Positions 26,138 through 35,228 of a DNA stretch of 64,000 nt are shown in pieces. The position numbers and the translations under genes were made by a program. Below the pieces are notes generated by a model, which did not search any database, was not told the DNA's origin, and worked only from the letters and a program-made list of their open reading frames with translations. Each line of letters begins with the position of its first letter. Positions within the stretch are counted from its first letter, which is position 1. Source of the DNA: Pseudomonas marginalis (GTDB lineage: Bacteria; Pseudomonadota; Gammaproteobacteria; Pseudomonadales; Pseudomonadaceae); the NCBI RefSeq assembly GCF_008692035.1, contig NZ_VTFG01000001.1:3845501-3909500 (forward strand), written 5' to 3'.

Positions 26138-28047
26138 CAGGACAGCGCCTCCAGCTCCGCTTGCAGGGTTTCCAGCAGTTCGAGGGCTTCCATCCAGGTT
26201 TCCTCCAATTGCCCTTCGCGCACCTTGAGCCTGGCCTGTTCGGCCAGCAGGTCGCGCAGCTCATCCTTGCGCGCAGCCTCGTACACGGCGCTGTCGCCCA
26301 GGCTGGTTTCGATCTTGGCCAGGCGCTCGTGGACCTTGCCCAACTCGGCCTCAAGCTTGTCGGCTTCGCGCTTGTGTGGCGCCAACTGCTGGCGCAGGGC
26401 GGCAGCGGCCTGGCGCTGGGCTTTCTTGTCGGTCTTGTCCGGGTTGACCGGGGTGTTGCTGACCGGCGCATTGCGCAGGCGGTAGTCCGTGAGCCAGCGT
26501 GCGTAGTCGTCCAGGTCACCGTCGAACTCTTCGACCTTGCCATCCGCTACCAGCAGGAAGTTGTCGGTGGTGCTCTTGAGCAAGTGGCGATCGTGAGACA
26601 CCACCAGGACCGCACCGCTGAACTCCTGCAAGGCCATGGTCAGCGCCAGGCGCATTTCCAGGTCGAGGTGGTTGGTCGGTTCGTCGAGCAGCAGCAGGTT
26701 CGGGCGGTCCCAGGCGATCAACGCCAGGGCCAGGCGGGCTTTTTCGCCACCGGAGAAGTTCAGCACCGGCTCATCGATGCGCGCGCCACGGAAGTCAAAG
26801 CCACCGAGGAAGTCGCGCAGGGTTTGCTCGCGCTCGGTCGGCGCCAGGCGCTGCAGGTGCAGCAGCGGGCTGGCCTTGGCGTCGAGGGAGTCCAACTGAT
26901 GCTGGGCGAAGTAGCCCACCACCAGGTTCTCGCCACGGGTCAAACGACCGGCCAGGGGTTGCAGCTCGCCCGAGAGGTTCTTGATCAGCGTCGACTTGCC
27001 CGCGCCGTTCGGGCCGAGCAAACCGATGCGCGCACCTGGGGTGAGCTGCAGCTTGACCTTCTCCAGGATGGTTTTCTCGCCATACCCCAGGCGTGCATCC
27101 GAGAGGTCCAGCAACGGGCTGGAGATTTTCACTGATTCGCGGAACACAAAGTCGAACGGCGAATCGACGTGGGCCGCCGACAGTTCTTCCATGCGCTCCA
27201 GGGCCTTGATCCGGCTCTGGGCCTGGCGGGCCTTGGTGGCCTGGGCCTTGAACCGGGCGATGTAGCTTTCCATGTGCGCACGCTGCGCCTGCTGCTTCTC
27301 GAACGCCTGCTGCTGTTGGGCCAGGCGCTCGGCACGCGCACGTTCGAACGCGGTGTAGCCGCCACGGTAGAGGGTGATCTTCTTCTGTTCGACGTGGGCG
27401 ATGTTGTCGACCACGGCGTCGAGGAAGTCCCGGTCGTGGGAAATCAGCAGCAAAGTGCCCTGATAGCTCTTGAGGAAGTCCTCCAGCCACAGGATCGCAT
27501 CGAGGTCCAAGTGGTTGGTCGGTTCGTCGAGCAGCAGCAGGTCCGAGGGGCACATCAGCGCCTGGGCCAGATTAAGGCGCATGCGCCAGCCACCGGAGAA
27601 ATCGGCGACCGGACGATCCATCTGTTCGTTGGTGAAGCCAAGGCCGGCTAGCATCTTGCGGGCGCGGGCGTCGGCGGTGTAGCCGTCGGCGCTGTCGAGT
27701 TCCGCGTGCAGACGGGCCTGGGCGGCGCCGTCCTGGGCTTTCTCGGCCTCAGCCAGGTCGTGTTGCACCTGGCGCAGACGCAGGTCGCCATCGAGCACGT
27801 AGTCGATCGCGATGCGGTCCAGGGTGTCGATCTCCTGGCGCATATGGGCGATACGCCAGTCGGCCGGCAGCAAGCAGTCCCCGGAATCCGGGGTCAGCTC
27901 ACCCAGCAACAGGGCGAACAACGTGGATTTGCCGGCGCCGTTGGCACCGATCAGGCCGGCTTTGTGACCGGCGTGCAGGGTCAGCTCGGCGTCTTCGAGA
28001 AGACGTTGCGGGCCACGCTGTAATGTTAGGCTTTGAAGTCGGATCAT
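26137..28047 (-). CDS. yheS: ABC-F family ATPase (YheS-like)
   Basis: 636-residue protein with two ABC domains and no membrane segments; it acts on ribosomes in translation. Walker A motifs are GANGAGKST and GPNGAGKST, the signatures are FSGGWRMRLNLAQAL and FSGGEKARLALAL, and each Walker B reads LLLLDEPTNHLDL. A charged linker (about 250-300) and a C-terminal coiled coil (about 540-636) complete the YheS layout. I chose ATG 28047 (MIRLQSLTL). The 64-residue upstream in-frame extension is Arg/Pro-rich, covers the divergent promoter, and is rejected. Confidence 0.93.
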   Translation of the reverse strand: MIRLQSLTLQRGPQRLLEDAELTLHAGHKAGLIGANGAGKSTLFALLLGELTPDSGDCLLPADWRIAHMRQEIDTLDRIAIDYVLDGDLRLRQVQHDLAEAEKAQDGAAQARLHAELDSADGYTADARARKMLAGLGFTNEQMDRPVADFSGGWRMRLNLAQALMCPSDLLLLDEPTNHLDLDAILWLEDFLKSYQGTLLLISHDRDFLDAVVDNIAHVEQKKITLYRGGYTAFERARAERLAQQQQAFEKQQAQRAHMESYIARFKAQATKARQAQSRIKALERMEELSAAHVDSPFDFVFRESVKISSPLLDLSDARLGYGEKTILEKVKLQLTPGARIGLLGPNGAGKSTLIKNLSGELQPLAGRLTRGENLVVGYFAQHQLDSLDAKASPLLHLQRLAPTEREQTLRDFLGGFDFRGARIDEPVLNFSGGEKARLALALIAWDRPNLLLLDEPTNHLDLEMRLALTMALQEFSGAVLVVSHDRHLLKSTTDNFLLVADGKVEEFDGDLDDYARWLTDYRLRNAPVSNTPVNPDKTDKKAQRQAAAALRQQLAPHKREADKLEAELGKVHERLAKIETSLGDSAVYEAARKDELRDLLAEQARLKVREGQLEETWMEALELLETLQAELEALS

Positions 28048-28097
28048 AATGGCGGCGGAGTCTACCAGCTTCGTTGGCCGCTGGCTTGGGTGTGAAT

Positions 28098-28562
28098 ATG
28101 AACGCTGACCTGTGGAGCTTTGCTCTCTCGACTTACGCCCGCCCGGGCGTCGAAGCCGCCTGCCTGCGCTTGCAGGAGCAAGGGGCGGACGTGTGCCTGT
28201 TGCTCTGCGGCGCGTGGCTGGAACAGCGGGGCGTGGCACTTGAGCCGGAGCGTATGCGCACCCTGCAACAGCTGGCCCGACCGTGGCAGGCGCAGGTGAT
28301 CGAACCCTTGCGGCAGCTGCGTGTGCAATGGCGTGCCAAGGCGCAGCAGGATGAGCAACTGGCGACGCTGCGCGAACGGGTCAAAGCCCTGGAACTGGAT
28401 GCCGAACGGCAATTGCTGACGCGCCTGGAAGCGTTGACGCAGGCATGGCCGAAAGTGGAGATGACTCAACCGCGGTGGCTGGAAGGACTGGCGGCTGAGG
28501 ATGCCGCCAACCTTGACCATGACGCGCTGCAGCAGCTGCGCGTCATGATCACCGGCACTTAG
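28098..28562 (+). CDS. TIGR02444 family protein, function unknown
   Basis: 154-residue soluble helical protein that starts MNADLWSFALSTYARPGVE and has ADVCLLLCGAWLEQRG and EPLRQLR segments of the TIGR02444 family of gammaproteobacterial hypothetical proteins. It is divergent from the ABC-F gene (50 bases apart), and its stop overlaps that of algP by 4 bases. I know of no function; the arrangement next to ABC-F and algP is conserved in Pseudomonas as I recall it. Confidence 0.75.
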   Translation: MNADLWSFALSTYARPGVEAACLRLQEQGADVCLLLCGAWLEQRGVALEPERMRTLQQLARPWQAQVIEPLRQLRVQWRAKAQQDEQLATLRERVKALELDAERQLLTRLEALTQAWPKVEMTQPRWLEGLAAEDAANLDHDALQQLRVMITGT

Positions 28563-29731
28563 GAAGCGCTGGTTGGGGTGGTGCTTGGCGCTACCGGTGC
28601 AGGGGTGCTGCTGGCCGATGCGGTCGGAGCGGTGGTCGCTGCCGGGGTAGCAGCAGGTGCTGCTGGCTTGGCCGGTGCTGGTTTCGCAGCAGCAGGCTTT
28701 GCGGCGGGCTTGGCGGCTGGCTTTGCAGCAGCAGGCTTTGCAGCTGGCTTGGCGGCTGGCTTTGCAGCAGCAGGTTTCGCAGCCGGTTTTGCAGCAGTAG
28801 GTTTGGCGGCTGGTTTGGCGGCAGTGGTTTTAGCAGCTGGCTTCGCGGCCGGTTTTGCAGCAGCGGTTTTAGCAACTGGCTTCGCGGCCGGCTTTGCAGC
28901 AGCGGTTTTAGCAACTGGCTTCGCGGCTGGTTTTGCAGCAGCAGTTTTAGCAGTTGGCTTGGCAGCTGGTTTTGCAGCAGCGGTTTTAGCAACTGGCTTC
29001 GCGGCTGGTTTTGCAGCAGCAGTTTTGGCAGCTGGCTTGGCGGCTGGTTTTGCAGCAGCGGTTTTAGCAACTGGCTTCGCGGCTGGTTTTGCAGCAGCAG
29101 TTTTAGCAGCTGGCTTGGCGGCTGGTTTTGCAGCAGCGGTTTTAGCAACTGGCTTGGCGGCTGGTTTTGCAGCAGCAGTTTTAGCAGCTGGCTTGGCGGC
29201 TGGTTTTGCAGCAGCGGTTTTAGCAACTGGCTTGGCGGCTGGTTTTGCAGCAGCGGTTTTAGCAACTGGCTTCGCGGCTGGTTTTACAGCAGCGGTTTTG
29301 GCAGCTGGCTTGGCCGGTGCTTTAGCAGGTGCACGAGCACCCAGCACTTTCGCTACAGCTTCCTTAACACGACCAACACCCTGGGCCAATTTCAGGCTTT
29401 CTTGGGCGTCTTTTTTCAGTTGGGAAATGTAGGTGCGGGTTTCAGCTTGACGATCCTTGAGAGCATCCAGCAGGTCTTCGAGTTCTTTTACCGCGTCTTT
29501 GGCTTTGGCTTGTGCCTTGGCCTTGCCGGCAGTGGCGGCGTCTTGCAGTTTGGTGCGGGATTTGTGCAGCTTTTCTTGCGCTTTACCGCGTTGTTTTTCC
29601 AGCTTGGCGAGCAGTTTTTCTGCATCGGCCAACGCTTGGGAACATGCGCTTTCCAGATGCTCGAGCAAGCTGCCCGACAATTGTTGGAGTAAATGCAACG
29701 GGGTATTTACAGGCTTCTGTTTGGCCGACAT
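28559..29731 (-). CDS. algP: AlgP (AlgR3), histone H1-like regulator with KPAA repeats
   Basis: 390-residue, very basic protein. Residues 1-130 form a coiled-coil helical domain (HLLQQLSGSLLEHLESACSQ and following Lys/Gln-rich heptads). Residues about 134-350 are Lys/Pro/Ala repeats, most of them KPAAKPVAKTAAA and variants. The tail is Ala/Pro/Thr/Ser. In P. aeruginosa AlgP binds DNA and affects algD transcription, like a eukaryotic H1 tail. The ribosome site is excellent (AGGAGG). The repeat number varies between strains. Its stop overlaps the convergent TIGR02444 gene by 4 bases. Confidence 0.94.
   Translation of the reverse strand: MSAKQKPVNTPLHLLQQLSGSLLEHLESACSQALADAEKLLAKLEKQRGKAQEKLHKSRTKLQDAATAGKAKAQAKAKDAVKELEDLLDALKDRQAETRTYISQLKKDAQESLKLAQGVGRVKEAVAKVLGARAPAKAPAKPAAKTAAVKPAAKPVAKTAAAKPAAKPVAKTAAAKPAAKPAAKTAAAKPAAKPVAKTAAAKPAAKPAAKTAAAKPAAKPVAKTAAAKPAAKPAAKTAAAKPAAKPVAKTAAAKPAAKPTAKTAAAKPAAKPVAKTAAAKPAAKPVAKTAAAKPAAKPAAKTTAAKPAAKPTAAKPAAKPAAAKPAAKPAAKPAAAKPAAKPAAKPAAAKPAPAKPAAPAATPAATTAPTASASSTPAPVAPSTTPTSAS
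28829..29311. repeat. 39-bp tandem repeat array inside algP
   Basis: About twelve direct copies of a 39-base unit encode KPAAKP(V/A/T)AKTAAA. Copies differ mainly by C/T and A/G changes and alternate between two forms (GCAACTGGCTTCGCGG and GCAGCTGGCTTGGCGG in the plus strand). A shorter, irregular Lys/Pro/Ala region continues to about 28670. Such arrays can gain or lose units by slippage or recombination without changing frame. Confidence 0.93.
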
Positions 29732-29923
29732 GGTTTACCTCCTGGCTGACGTGGGTGCGGCTCATACTAGCCCTCTGCTCTTACCGCCGCTAGGGCATGT
29801 TGACAGTATCGTTTGCGTTGCGTTGCAACGTGCGAAAATTCTTATCGATATAACGAAAACACGCGGCACTTTTTACGCACTCGCACTGGCATAATCCGTC
29901 GCACTTTCGGCAGGAGAATGCCC

Positions 29924-30601
29924 ATGTCGCGTTACCTTTTCCTTGTGCTGGGCCTGGCGATTTCCGCGGCCAATGCGAGCGAGCAATCACCGTCAAAAAC
30001 CACGCCCCAAGACCAGCACGACCTCGCCTACAGCCTGGGCGCCAGCCTCGGTGAGCGCCTGCGCCAGGAAGTCCCGGACCTGCAGATCCAGGCCTTGATC
30101 GACGGCCTCAAGCAAGCCTATCAAGGCAAGCCGCTGGCGTTGGATAACACGCGCATCGAACAGATTCTTGCCGAGCACGAAGCGCAGGCCGAAGCCGACG
30201 CCCAAGCGCCTAAAAGTGAAAAGGCGCTCGCCGCCGAGCAGCAGTTTTTAACCAAGGAAAAAGCCGTGAAAGGGGTGCGCGAGTTGGCCGATGGCATCCT
30301 GCTCACGGAACTGACACCCGGCACGGGTAACAAGCCTGGCGCGAATGATCAGGTCCAGGTGAACTACGTTGGACGATTGCCCGATGGCACGGTCTTCGAT
30401 CAGAGCACACAACCCCAGTGGTTTCGCCTGGACAGTGTGATCAGCGGTTGGAGCAGCGCGTTGCAGCAGATGCCGGTCGGGGCCAAATGGCGCCTGGTGA
30501 TCCCGTCGGCCCAAGCTTATGGAGGTGACGGTGCCGGCGAGCTGATCCCGCCGTATACGCCACTGGTATTCGAGATCGAATTACTCGGCACCCGTCATTG
30601 A
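29924..30601 (+). CDS. FKBP-type peptidyl-prolyl isomerase, periplasmic
   Basis: 225-residue folding helper with a signal peptide ending near ANA-SE. An N-terminal helical dimerisation region follows (about 25-115), then an FKBP domain (about 120-222) with VQVNYVGRLPDGTVFDQS, the W of the active site in VISGWSSALQQMPVGAKWRL, and AYGGDGAGELIPPYTPLVFE. This is the FkpA/Mip layout. ATG 29924 has AGGAG 7 bases upstream; ATG 29918 is too close. It is divergent from algP and converges with algQ on a shared terminator. Confidence 0.93.
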   Translation: MSRYLFLVLGLAISAANASEQSPSKTTPQDQHDLAYSLGASLGERLRQEVPDLQIQALIDGLKQAYQGKPLALDNTRIEQILAEHEAQAEADAQAPKSEKALAAEQQFLTKEKAVKGVRELADGILLTELTPGTGNKPGANDQVQVNYVGRLPDGTVFDQSTQPQWFRLDSVISGWSSALQQMPVGAKWRLVIPSAQAYGGDGAGELIPPYTPLVFEIELLGTRH

Positions 30602-30607
30602 GCCAAT

Positions 30608-30640
30608 AAAAAACGGTGCGCCATGCGCACCGTTCTTATC
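30608..30640. terminator. Bidirectional terminator between the FKBP gene and algQ
   Basis: A perfect 10-base stem, AACGGTGCGC and GCGCACCGTT, with a 3-base CAT loop is flanked by an A run on the left and a T-rich tail on the right. It serves both convergent genes. Confidence 0.88.
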
Positions 30641-30653
30641 TCGCCCGCAAGGG

Positions 30654-31112
30654 TCAGGCCTGGGGGACAGCTTCTTCCTTATGGGCGTTGTGGAGCACTT
30701 CGATCAGGCAATCTTCCAGTTCGAAACGCTCATGGAGCAGGCCACCCAACTCCTTGAATTTCTCAGCAACGCACTGGCCGGCATCACACAGGTCGGTGAA
30801 CGCCAGCAGTTTCTCAGTGATGACATCGATACGCGGGTAAAGGGTCTCGGCCAGTTCCAGGCCACGCTTATCATCGAAGGCTTCCGCCTCTTTGGTCAGC
30901 TGCTCGTAGACACCGAAATGGCCAGCAGACACATAGTCCACCAACACTTCACAGAACTCCTGCAACGGCTTGCGATTCTCAGCCAGGGCCTCGGGCTTGG
31001 CGCCGAGAGCATCAAAGGCCCGAACCAGTTCGTGACGTGCCTTCAACCAGCTGTCGATCAGCTTGTGCACCCCACCCCAGCGTTCCTGAGCATTCTGACA
31101 ACTTTCCAGCAT
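30654..31112 (-). CDS. algQ: Anti-sigma-70 factor AlgQ (Rsd family)
   Basis: 152-residue helical protein of the Rsd/AlgQ family. It binds region 4 of the housekeeping sigma factor and so shifts RNA polymerase toward alternative sigma factors; in P. aeruginosa it affects alginate and siderophore genes. The sequence starts MLESCQNAQERWGGVHKLID and ends in HERFELEDCLIEVLHNAHKE, typical of the family. It is monocistronic, ending at the shared terminator. About 209 bases separate it from dsbH. Confidence 0.95.
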   Translation of the reverse strand: MLESCQNAQERWGGVHKLIDSWLKARHELVRAFDALGAKPEALAENRKPLQEFCEVLVDYVSAGHFGVYEQLTKEAEAFDDKRGLELAETLYPRIDVITEKLLAFTDLCDAGQCVAEKFKELGGLLHERFELEDCLIEVLHNAHKEEAVPQA

Positions 31113-31321
31113 GATGATCTCTCTTCCCTATAGGGGCGCTGCCGCCTGATGCCCGCGCAACACTTCAAGGATAAAACAGCAGCGGGACAAGGCCGCGTCT
31201 GACAAACGGTTTCAATAACGCGTGCGGGCCAGATTATGCCCCCATGACTATGGCTTCAAGGTACGCAGGAGAGAAAGTTCATACAAGTGTTTAATCACGT
31301 CCTACAAACTGCGGCCTCCGA

Positions 31322-31843
31322 TCAGCGCCTCGCTGAGCGCAACGGACGGCTCAAGAACAGTCGGGAAAATTGCATGACACCGAGGATCAACATGCCCAGG
31401 AAGAACAACAGGCTCCACTCGGGAAGGCTCAGGTCAAATAGCGTCCAGCTTATTTCCATACAGTCGACCGTGCCTTCGACCGTCAATTGCAACGCCTGCC
31501 ACAGCGACAGGTTCTCGAGCATGTGACTGAGGCTGGGCCAGCAATCGGCGGCCTGATCCGCTGCGGCATTTTGCAGCAGCACCTGGCGTACGGCGGTGAT
31601 GGCACCCAGCAACGCACAGACCATGCTCGTAAACCCGTACAAGTAAAAAGTGGAACGCCTGGGGTTGTGGATAGCGGCGACCAGATTGATCAGCGTGAAG
31701 GCAGCCAGAAAGGCCCGTTGCATCTGGCACAGGAAACAAGGACGTAACGAGGCACCGAACTCAAGATAGAAGGACGCACCCAACGTCAGCGCACCCGCCA
31801 TGAACGCAAGGAAAAACAAGGAGCGTGAAGGGGCCAAAGACAT
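31322..31843 (-). CDS. dsbH: Disulfide bond formation protein DsbB family (DsbH)
   Basis: 173-residue inner-membrane protein with four helices that reoxidises DsbA by passing electrons to quinone. The first periplasmic pair is CFLC (about 36-39). The second pair comprises the cysteines in QAADCWPS and TVDCMEI in the second loop. By position between algQ and hemY it matches P. aeruginosa dsbH, one of two DsbB proteins in that genus. No partner DsbA is encoded nearby. Confidence 0.9.
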   Translation of the reverse strand: MSLAPSRSLFFLAFMAGALTLGASFYLEFGASLRPCFLCQMQRAFLAAFTLINLVAAIHNPRRSTFYLYGFTSMVCALLGAITAVRQVLLQNAAADQAADCWPSLSHMLENLSLWQALQLTVEGTVDCMEISWTLFDLSLPEWSLLFFLGMLILGVMQFSRLFLSRPLRSARR

Positions 31844-32079
31844 GCTTTATCCGCATCGCGAGAGATAGGTCGTTACGTTAGAGGAAAGGCCTGACCCCTT
31901 TCAATACGCGCCAGAGCAGACGATTCCGTGAGAACGTAGGGACATCCCGTCAGAGAATGGAAGACTTGAAACGCATGAACGTAGGAGTTTGCTTCAAAGC
32001 CCCTCAGGGCCGGCATATGCGCAGCATTGAAGGGCTGGTTATCAGAAATATCTGAGCCAACCCTAGACTTCTTCCTGCA

Positions 32080-33321
32080 TCAAACTCGGGCAGAAACTGG
32101 CAGCGGAGACGCCAGCAAGCGGTTATCCAATAAGCCCAGGCCTTCCTGGAACAGCTGGTTGCTGCGCTCGGTGTCGCCCAACTGCGCCAACAGCCGCGCC
32201 AGTTCGGCACAGGCCTCGGGATTACGTTGCACCTGCAGGCTGCTTTCCAGGTAATCACGCGCCTTGCCCCACAGGCTGTTTTGCAGGCACAGACGACCCA
32301 ATGTCAACAACAGGCTGGCATCGCCCGGGTGGTCCTTTAGCCAGCCTTCGGCAAACTTCAATTGCCGGGCAGGGTCACTGCCGCGCAGCAGGCCGTAGAG
32401 ACGAATCAGGTGGCTGTCGTAGCCGCGCTTGATGGCACCGCGCAACGCCTCCTCCGCCTTGGCATCGGCGCCCAATTGACGCAGTTGCTCGGCATAGGCC
32501 AGGACCAGTTGCGGCTCCTGGCGCTGGGCGGAAGTGAGCTGTTGCCAGGCCCGCTCAAGAGACTGCAGGCCGGCTTCGCCCTGCTCTTCGCGCTGGGCCG
32601 CCAGGCTCAGGTTCTCGCCCCAGGCACGCCGTTCCAATTCTGCCAATTCGCCGGCGGGCAGCACCTTGTCCTTGCGCAGCTCCGGCAACAGGCGGATCAC
32701 CGCCGACCAGTCGCCACGCTGCTGGTGCAGACGCTGTAATTGGCGCAGCACCTGCCCGTTGTGGGGATGACGCTCGTGCATGGCCTGCAAGGTGGTAAGG
32801 GCGCCATCAGTGTCGCCACGGTCCAATTGCAACTGCGCATGGCTCAAGGCAACCGCCAGCTCGGCCTGGGGCTGACGCTCCAGGGCGCGCTCGAGCAAAC
32901 CGTCCGACTCTTCATAACGGCCCTGCTCATTCGCCGCCCGGGCCGCGCCCAGGTAGTACAGCAATGGCTGGCGCTCGGCTTCGGCGGCACGGTGCAGGTG
33001 ACGTTCGGCACTGGCCCAACGGCCTTCGGCGAGGTCCATCTGGCCCTGTTCGATGGCGATCTGCACGCGGCGGCTGCGGTTACGTCGCGACCACGGGTTG
33101 ACCACGCCACCCGAGGTGGTGACCAGGCTCAGCAATACGCGGATCAAGTAGATGGCCAGGCCGAAGACAAACACCGCCACCACGGTAGCCCATAGGCTCG
33201 ACTCGTAGTGCAGCACATGAGGATAGGTAATCAACACATAGCCGGTGTGTTTCGAAATGCCCACGGCCAGTGCCAGGGCGATTGCAATCGCCAGCACCAG
33301 GATCACATAGAAACGCTTCAT
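32080..33321 (-). CDS. hemY: HemY, TPR membrane protein of the haem operon
   Basis: 413-residue inner-membrane protein with two N-terminal helices (about 4-21 and 40-66) and a periplasmic or cytoplasmic TPR region of about 330 residues, with repeats such as AERHLHRAAEAERQPLLYYL and ARLLAQLGDTERSNQLFQEG. It follows hemX by 5 bases. The protein is distinct from the protoporphyrinogen oxidase that also carries the name HemY. Its role is thought to be assembly of late haem synthesis, but no activity is proven. It ends a hemC-D-X-Y operon, about 236 bases upstream of dsbH. Confidence 0.92.
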   Translation of the reverse strand: MKRFYVILVLAIAIALALAVGISKHTGYVLITYPHVLHYESSLWATVVAVFVFGLAIYLIRVLLSLVTTSGGVVNPWSRRNRSRRVQIAIEQGQMDLAEGRWASAERHLHRAAEAERQPLLYYLGAARAANEQGRYEESDGLLERALERQPQAELAVALSHAQLQLDRGDTDGALTTLQAMHERHPHNGQVLRQLQRLHQQRGDWSAVIRLLPELRKDKVLPAGELAELERRAWGENLSLAAQREEQGEAGLQSLERAWQQLTSAQRQEPQLVLAYAEQLRQLGADAKAEEALRGAIKRGYDSHLIRLYGLLRGSDPARQLKFAEGWLKDHPGDASLLLTLGRLCLQNSLWGKARDYLESSLQVQRNPEACAELARLLAQLGDTERSNQLFQEGLGLLDNRLLASPLPVSARV

Positions 33322-33326
33322 CGGCT

Positions 33327-34451
33327 CTACTCCTGCTTCGCCGACGTGGCCGCCGGCGTGGCAGCCGCCTTGGCTTCGTCGGCAGACAGATGACGACGCT
33401 CGAGGTACGCCTGTACCGCAGCCAGGCTCGCCGCCAGGTCCGGTGTCACCACCGAGACAGCCTTGGGCTCAAGCTCGGCGATACGCGCCAGCATCGCCTT
33501 GCTCTGCGGGTTGTCCTGGTTGAAGTTGTCCTGCAACACGCTGCGTGCCTCACCCAGGGAGCGGCTGTACACCGCCGATTCACCATTGAGCGCCGCCCAT
33601 TGCGCTTGCTCCAGAGCCAGGCTGAGGGCCAGGCGTACCTGGTTCAGGCCTTGACCGGCGAGCAGTGGACGAATGTTGTCGTCGGGGTTGAAGTCGATGC
33701 GAAAGTACCGGGAAATCTGCTCCCACCACTGGCTCCAGCGGCTGTCCGTATCGGTGCTTGGACGCCCCTGGGATGCGGGCTCGGTCAGTTGGTACTCAGG
33801 GGCGATGGCCGCCAGTTGCACGACCTGATCACGCAAGGCCGCCAATTGCAGATACAGCCCGGTGCGATCCGGCTGCTCAGTACTGCGCAACGCGGCAAGG
33901 CTCTTGGCCAACTGCTCGCGTGCGGCGTAGGAGCCTGGATCGCTTTGCTCGCGAAGAATCTCGTCGGCGCCCTGGACCAGGGCCTGGGCGCTGTTGATGT
34001 CCTGCAAGGCAGACAAGCGCAAACTCGCCAGGCGAATCAGGTGCTCGGCCTCAGCCAGGCGCCAATCCTTGCGGCTGGCACCCAGCACGGTTTCCAGGCG
34101 CTGGCTCAGGCGCTGCTGGTCACCCTGCAACTGGGCCACCAGCCGACGGCGCTCCTCAAGCTCATCCGCACCCGGCAGTTGCGCCAGGCGTGCAGCCAGT
34201 TGTTGCTGGCTTTGCTTGAGGGCCTGGGATTGGTCATCCAGGGTCTGCACTTGACCCAGTTGGTGCTGGCTGCTGGCTTGCAGGGCACGAACCTGCCAGA
34301 GACCCCAACCGCCGGCGGCAACACCCGCAGCGCCAAGCAGCAGGGCGACAACTGCCAGGCCATTGCCGCGGCGCGGCGCGGTGACCGGTGACTCAACCGG
34401 CGCATCAAGTGCGGGTTGGGTTTCATCTTTAGGCAAGGCTGTTTCGCTCAC
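33327..34451 (-). CDS. hemX: HemX, membrane protein of the haem operon
   Basis: 374-residue protein with a short cytoplasmic N-terminus, one membrane helix (about 30-52, GLAVVALLLGAAGVAAGGWGLW) and a large coiled-coil and helical periplasmic part (DDQSQALKQSQQQLAARLAQL). The name uroporphyrin-III C-methyltransferase is often attached to this family, but no methyltransferase motif is present here. It lies between hemD and hemY, as in enterobacteria. Confidence 0.92.
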   Translation of the reverse strand: MSETALPKDETQPALDAPVESPVTAPRRGNGLAVVALLLGAAGVAAGGWGLWQVRALQASSQHQLGQVQTLDDQSQALKQSQQQLAARLAQLPGADELEERRRLVAQLQGDQQRLSQRLETVLGASRKDWRLAEAEHLIRLASLRLSALQDINSAQALVQGADEILREQSDPGSYAAREQLAKSLAALRSTEQPDRTGLYLQLAALRDQVVQLAAIAPEYQLTEPASQGRPSTDTDSRWSQWWEQISRYFRIDFNPDDNIRPLLAGQGLNQVRLALSLALEQAQWAALNGESAVYSRSLGEARSVLQDNFNQDNPQSKAMLARIAELEPKAVSVVTPDLAASLAAVQAYLERRHLSADEAKAAATPAATSAKQE

Positions 34452-34469
34452 GTATCCGTCCTTTGCGTA

Positions 34470-35228
34470 TCAGAGAGTGGGAACGGCATGACTCCGTAAC
34501 GCCACTAACAAAGCCGCGGCACTCGCGCCGCGACAATCCACAACTTTTTCTGCGCCAGCGGCCCGCGCCATCTCGGCGACTCGCGGGCTGGGCACGAACA
34601 ACGGCAGCTGCGCCACCTGTGGCCAATCGGATCCGGCCAGGGCCTGCAGGTGCAAAAAACCCTGCCCACTGCTGACCACCAGGCCGTTCAAGCGTTCCAA
34701 CTGGATGCACCGGGTCAGTACACCAGTGTCGTAGGCCGGAAGGAAACGACGATACAACTCCAGGTAGTCGACACTAGCACCTTGCTCGCGCAAACGCTCA
34801 GCCAGCAGCTCCCGCCCCCCCTCGCCGCGCAGGATCAACACCCGCGCACCGGGCCGTGCGATAGCCTCGCGCAACGCAGGCAATTGAAGCAAGGCCTCGC
34901 TGTCGTCGCCGGTTTGGGGATAGTGAACGGGAAGGCCATGATCAACCAGGACCTGCGCGGTGGCCGCACCGACGCTGAACCACGGCAGTTGCGGCCAGGC
35001 TTGATCCAACTGCTGCACGGCAAGCCGCGCGGCCGGCTTGCTCACCACGATCACCGCACAGTAGCGGCCAAGATCATCGAAGACGGCCTGTTGTTCGGGG
35101 GTAACGGGTAACGGCTCGATGTCCAGCAAAGGCAAGCTGCTGCTGAAGATACCGGTTTCGGACAACGCCGCCGCCAGGGCCGCCGACTCCTCGGCAGGCC
35201 GTGTCAGCAGCACGCGCCAATCGGTCAC
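34470..35228 (-). CDS. hemD: Uroporphyrinogen-III synthase
   Basis: 252-residue enzyme that closes hydroxymethylbilane while inverting ring D. It has the two-lobe fold with weak motifs: LLTRPAEESAALAAAL at the start, VGAATAQVLVDHGLP near 85-100, RVLILRGEGGRELLAERL near 130-147, and VVSSGQGFLHLQAL near 190-203. It overlaps hemC by 4 bases (ATGA), so the two enzymes of consecutive steps are translationally coupled. Confidence 0.93.
   Translation of the reverse strand: MTDWRVLLTRPAEESAALAAALSETGIFSSSLPLLDIEPLPVTPEQQAVFDDLGRYCAVIVVSKPAARLAVQQLDQAWPQLPWFSVGAATAQVLVDHGLPVHYPQTGDDSEALLQLPALREAIARPGARVLILRGEGGRELLAERLREQGASVDYLELYRRFLPAYDTGVLTRCIQLERLNGLVVSSGQGFLHLQALAGSDWPQVAQLPLFVPSPRVAEMARAAGAEKVVDCRGASAAALLVALRSHAVPTL

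Noticed and set aside
28048..28239. N-terminal extension of the ABC-F gene
   Set aside because: Arg/Pro-rich, overlaps the start of the divergent TIGR02444 gene, and the family N-terminus starts at 28047.
28829..29311. CRISPR array
   Set aside because: The 39-base units are direct, contiguous and coding, with no unique spacers.
28578..29432. Gly/Ala-rich plus-strand protein opposite algP
   Set aside because: It is only the reverse of the algP repeat array; the minus strand has a strong AGGAGG start and known AlgP features.
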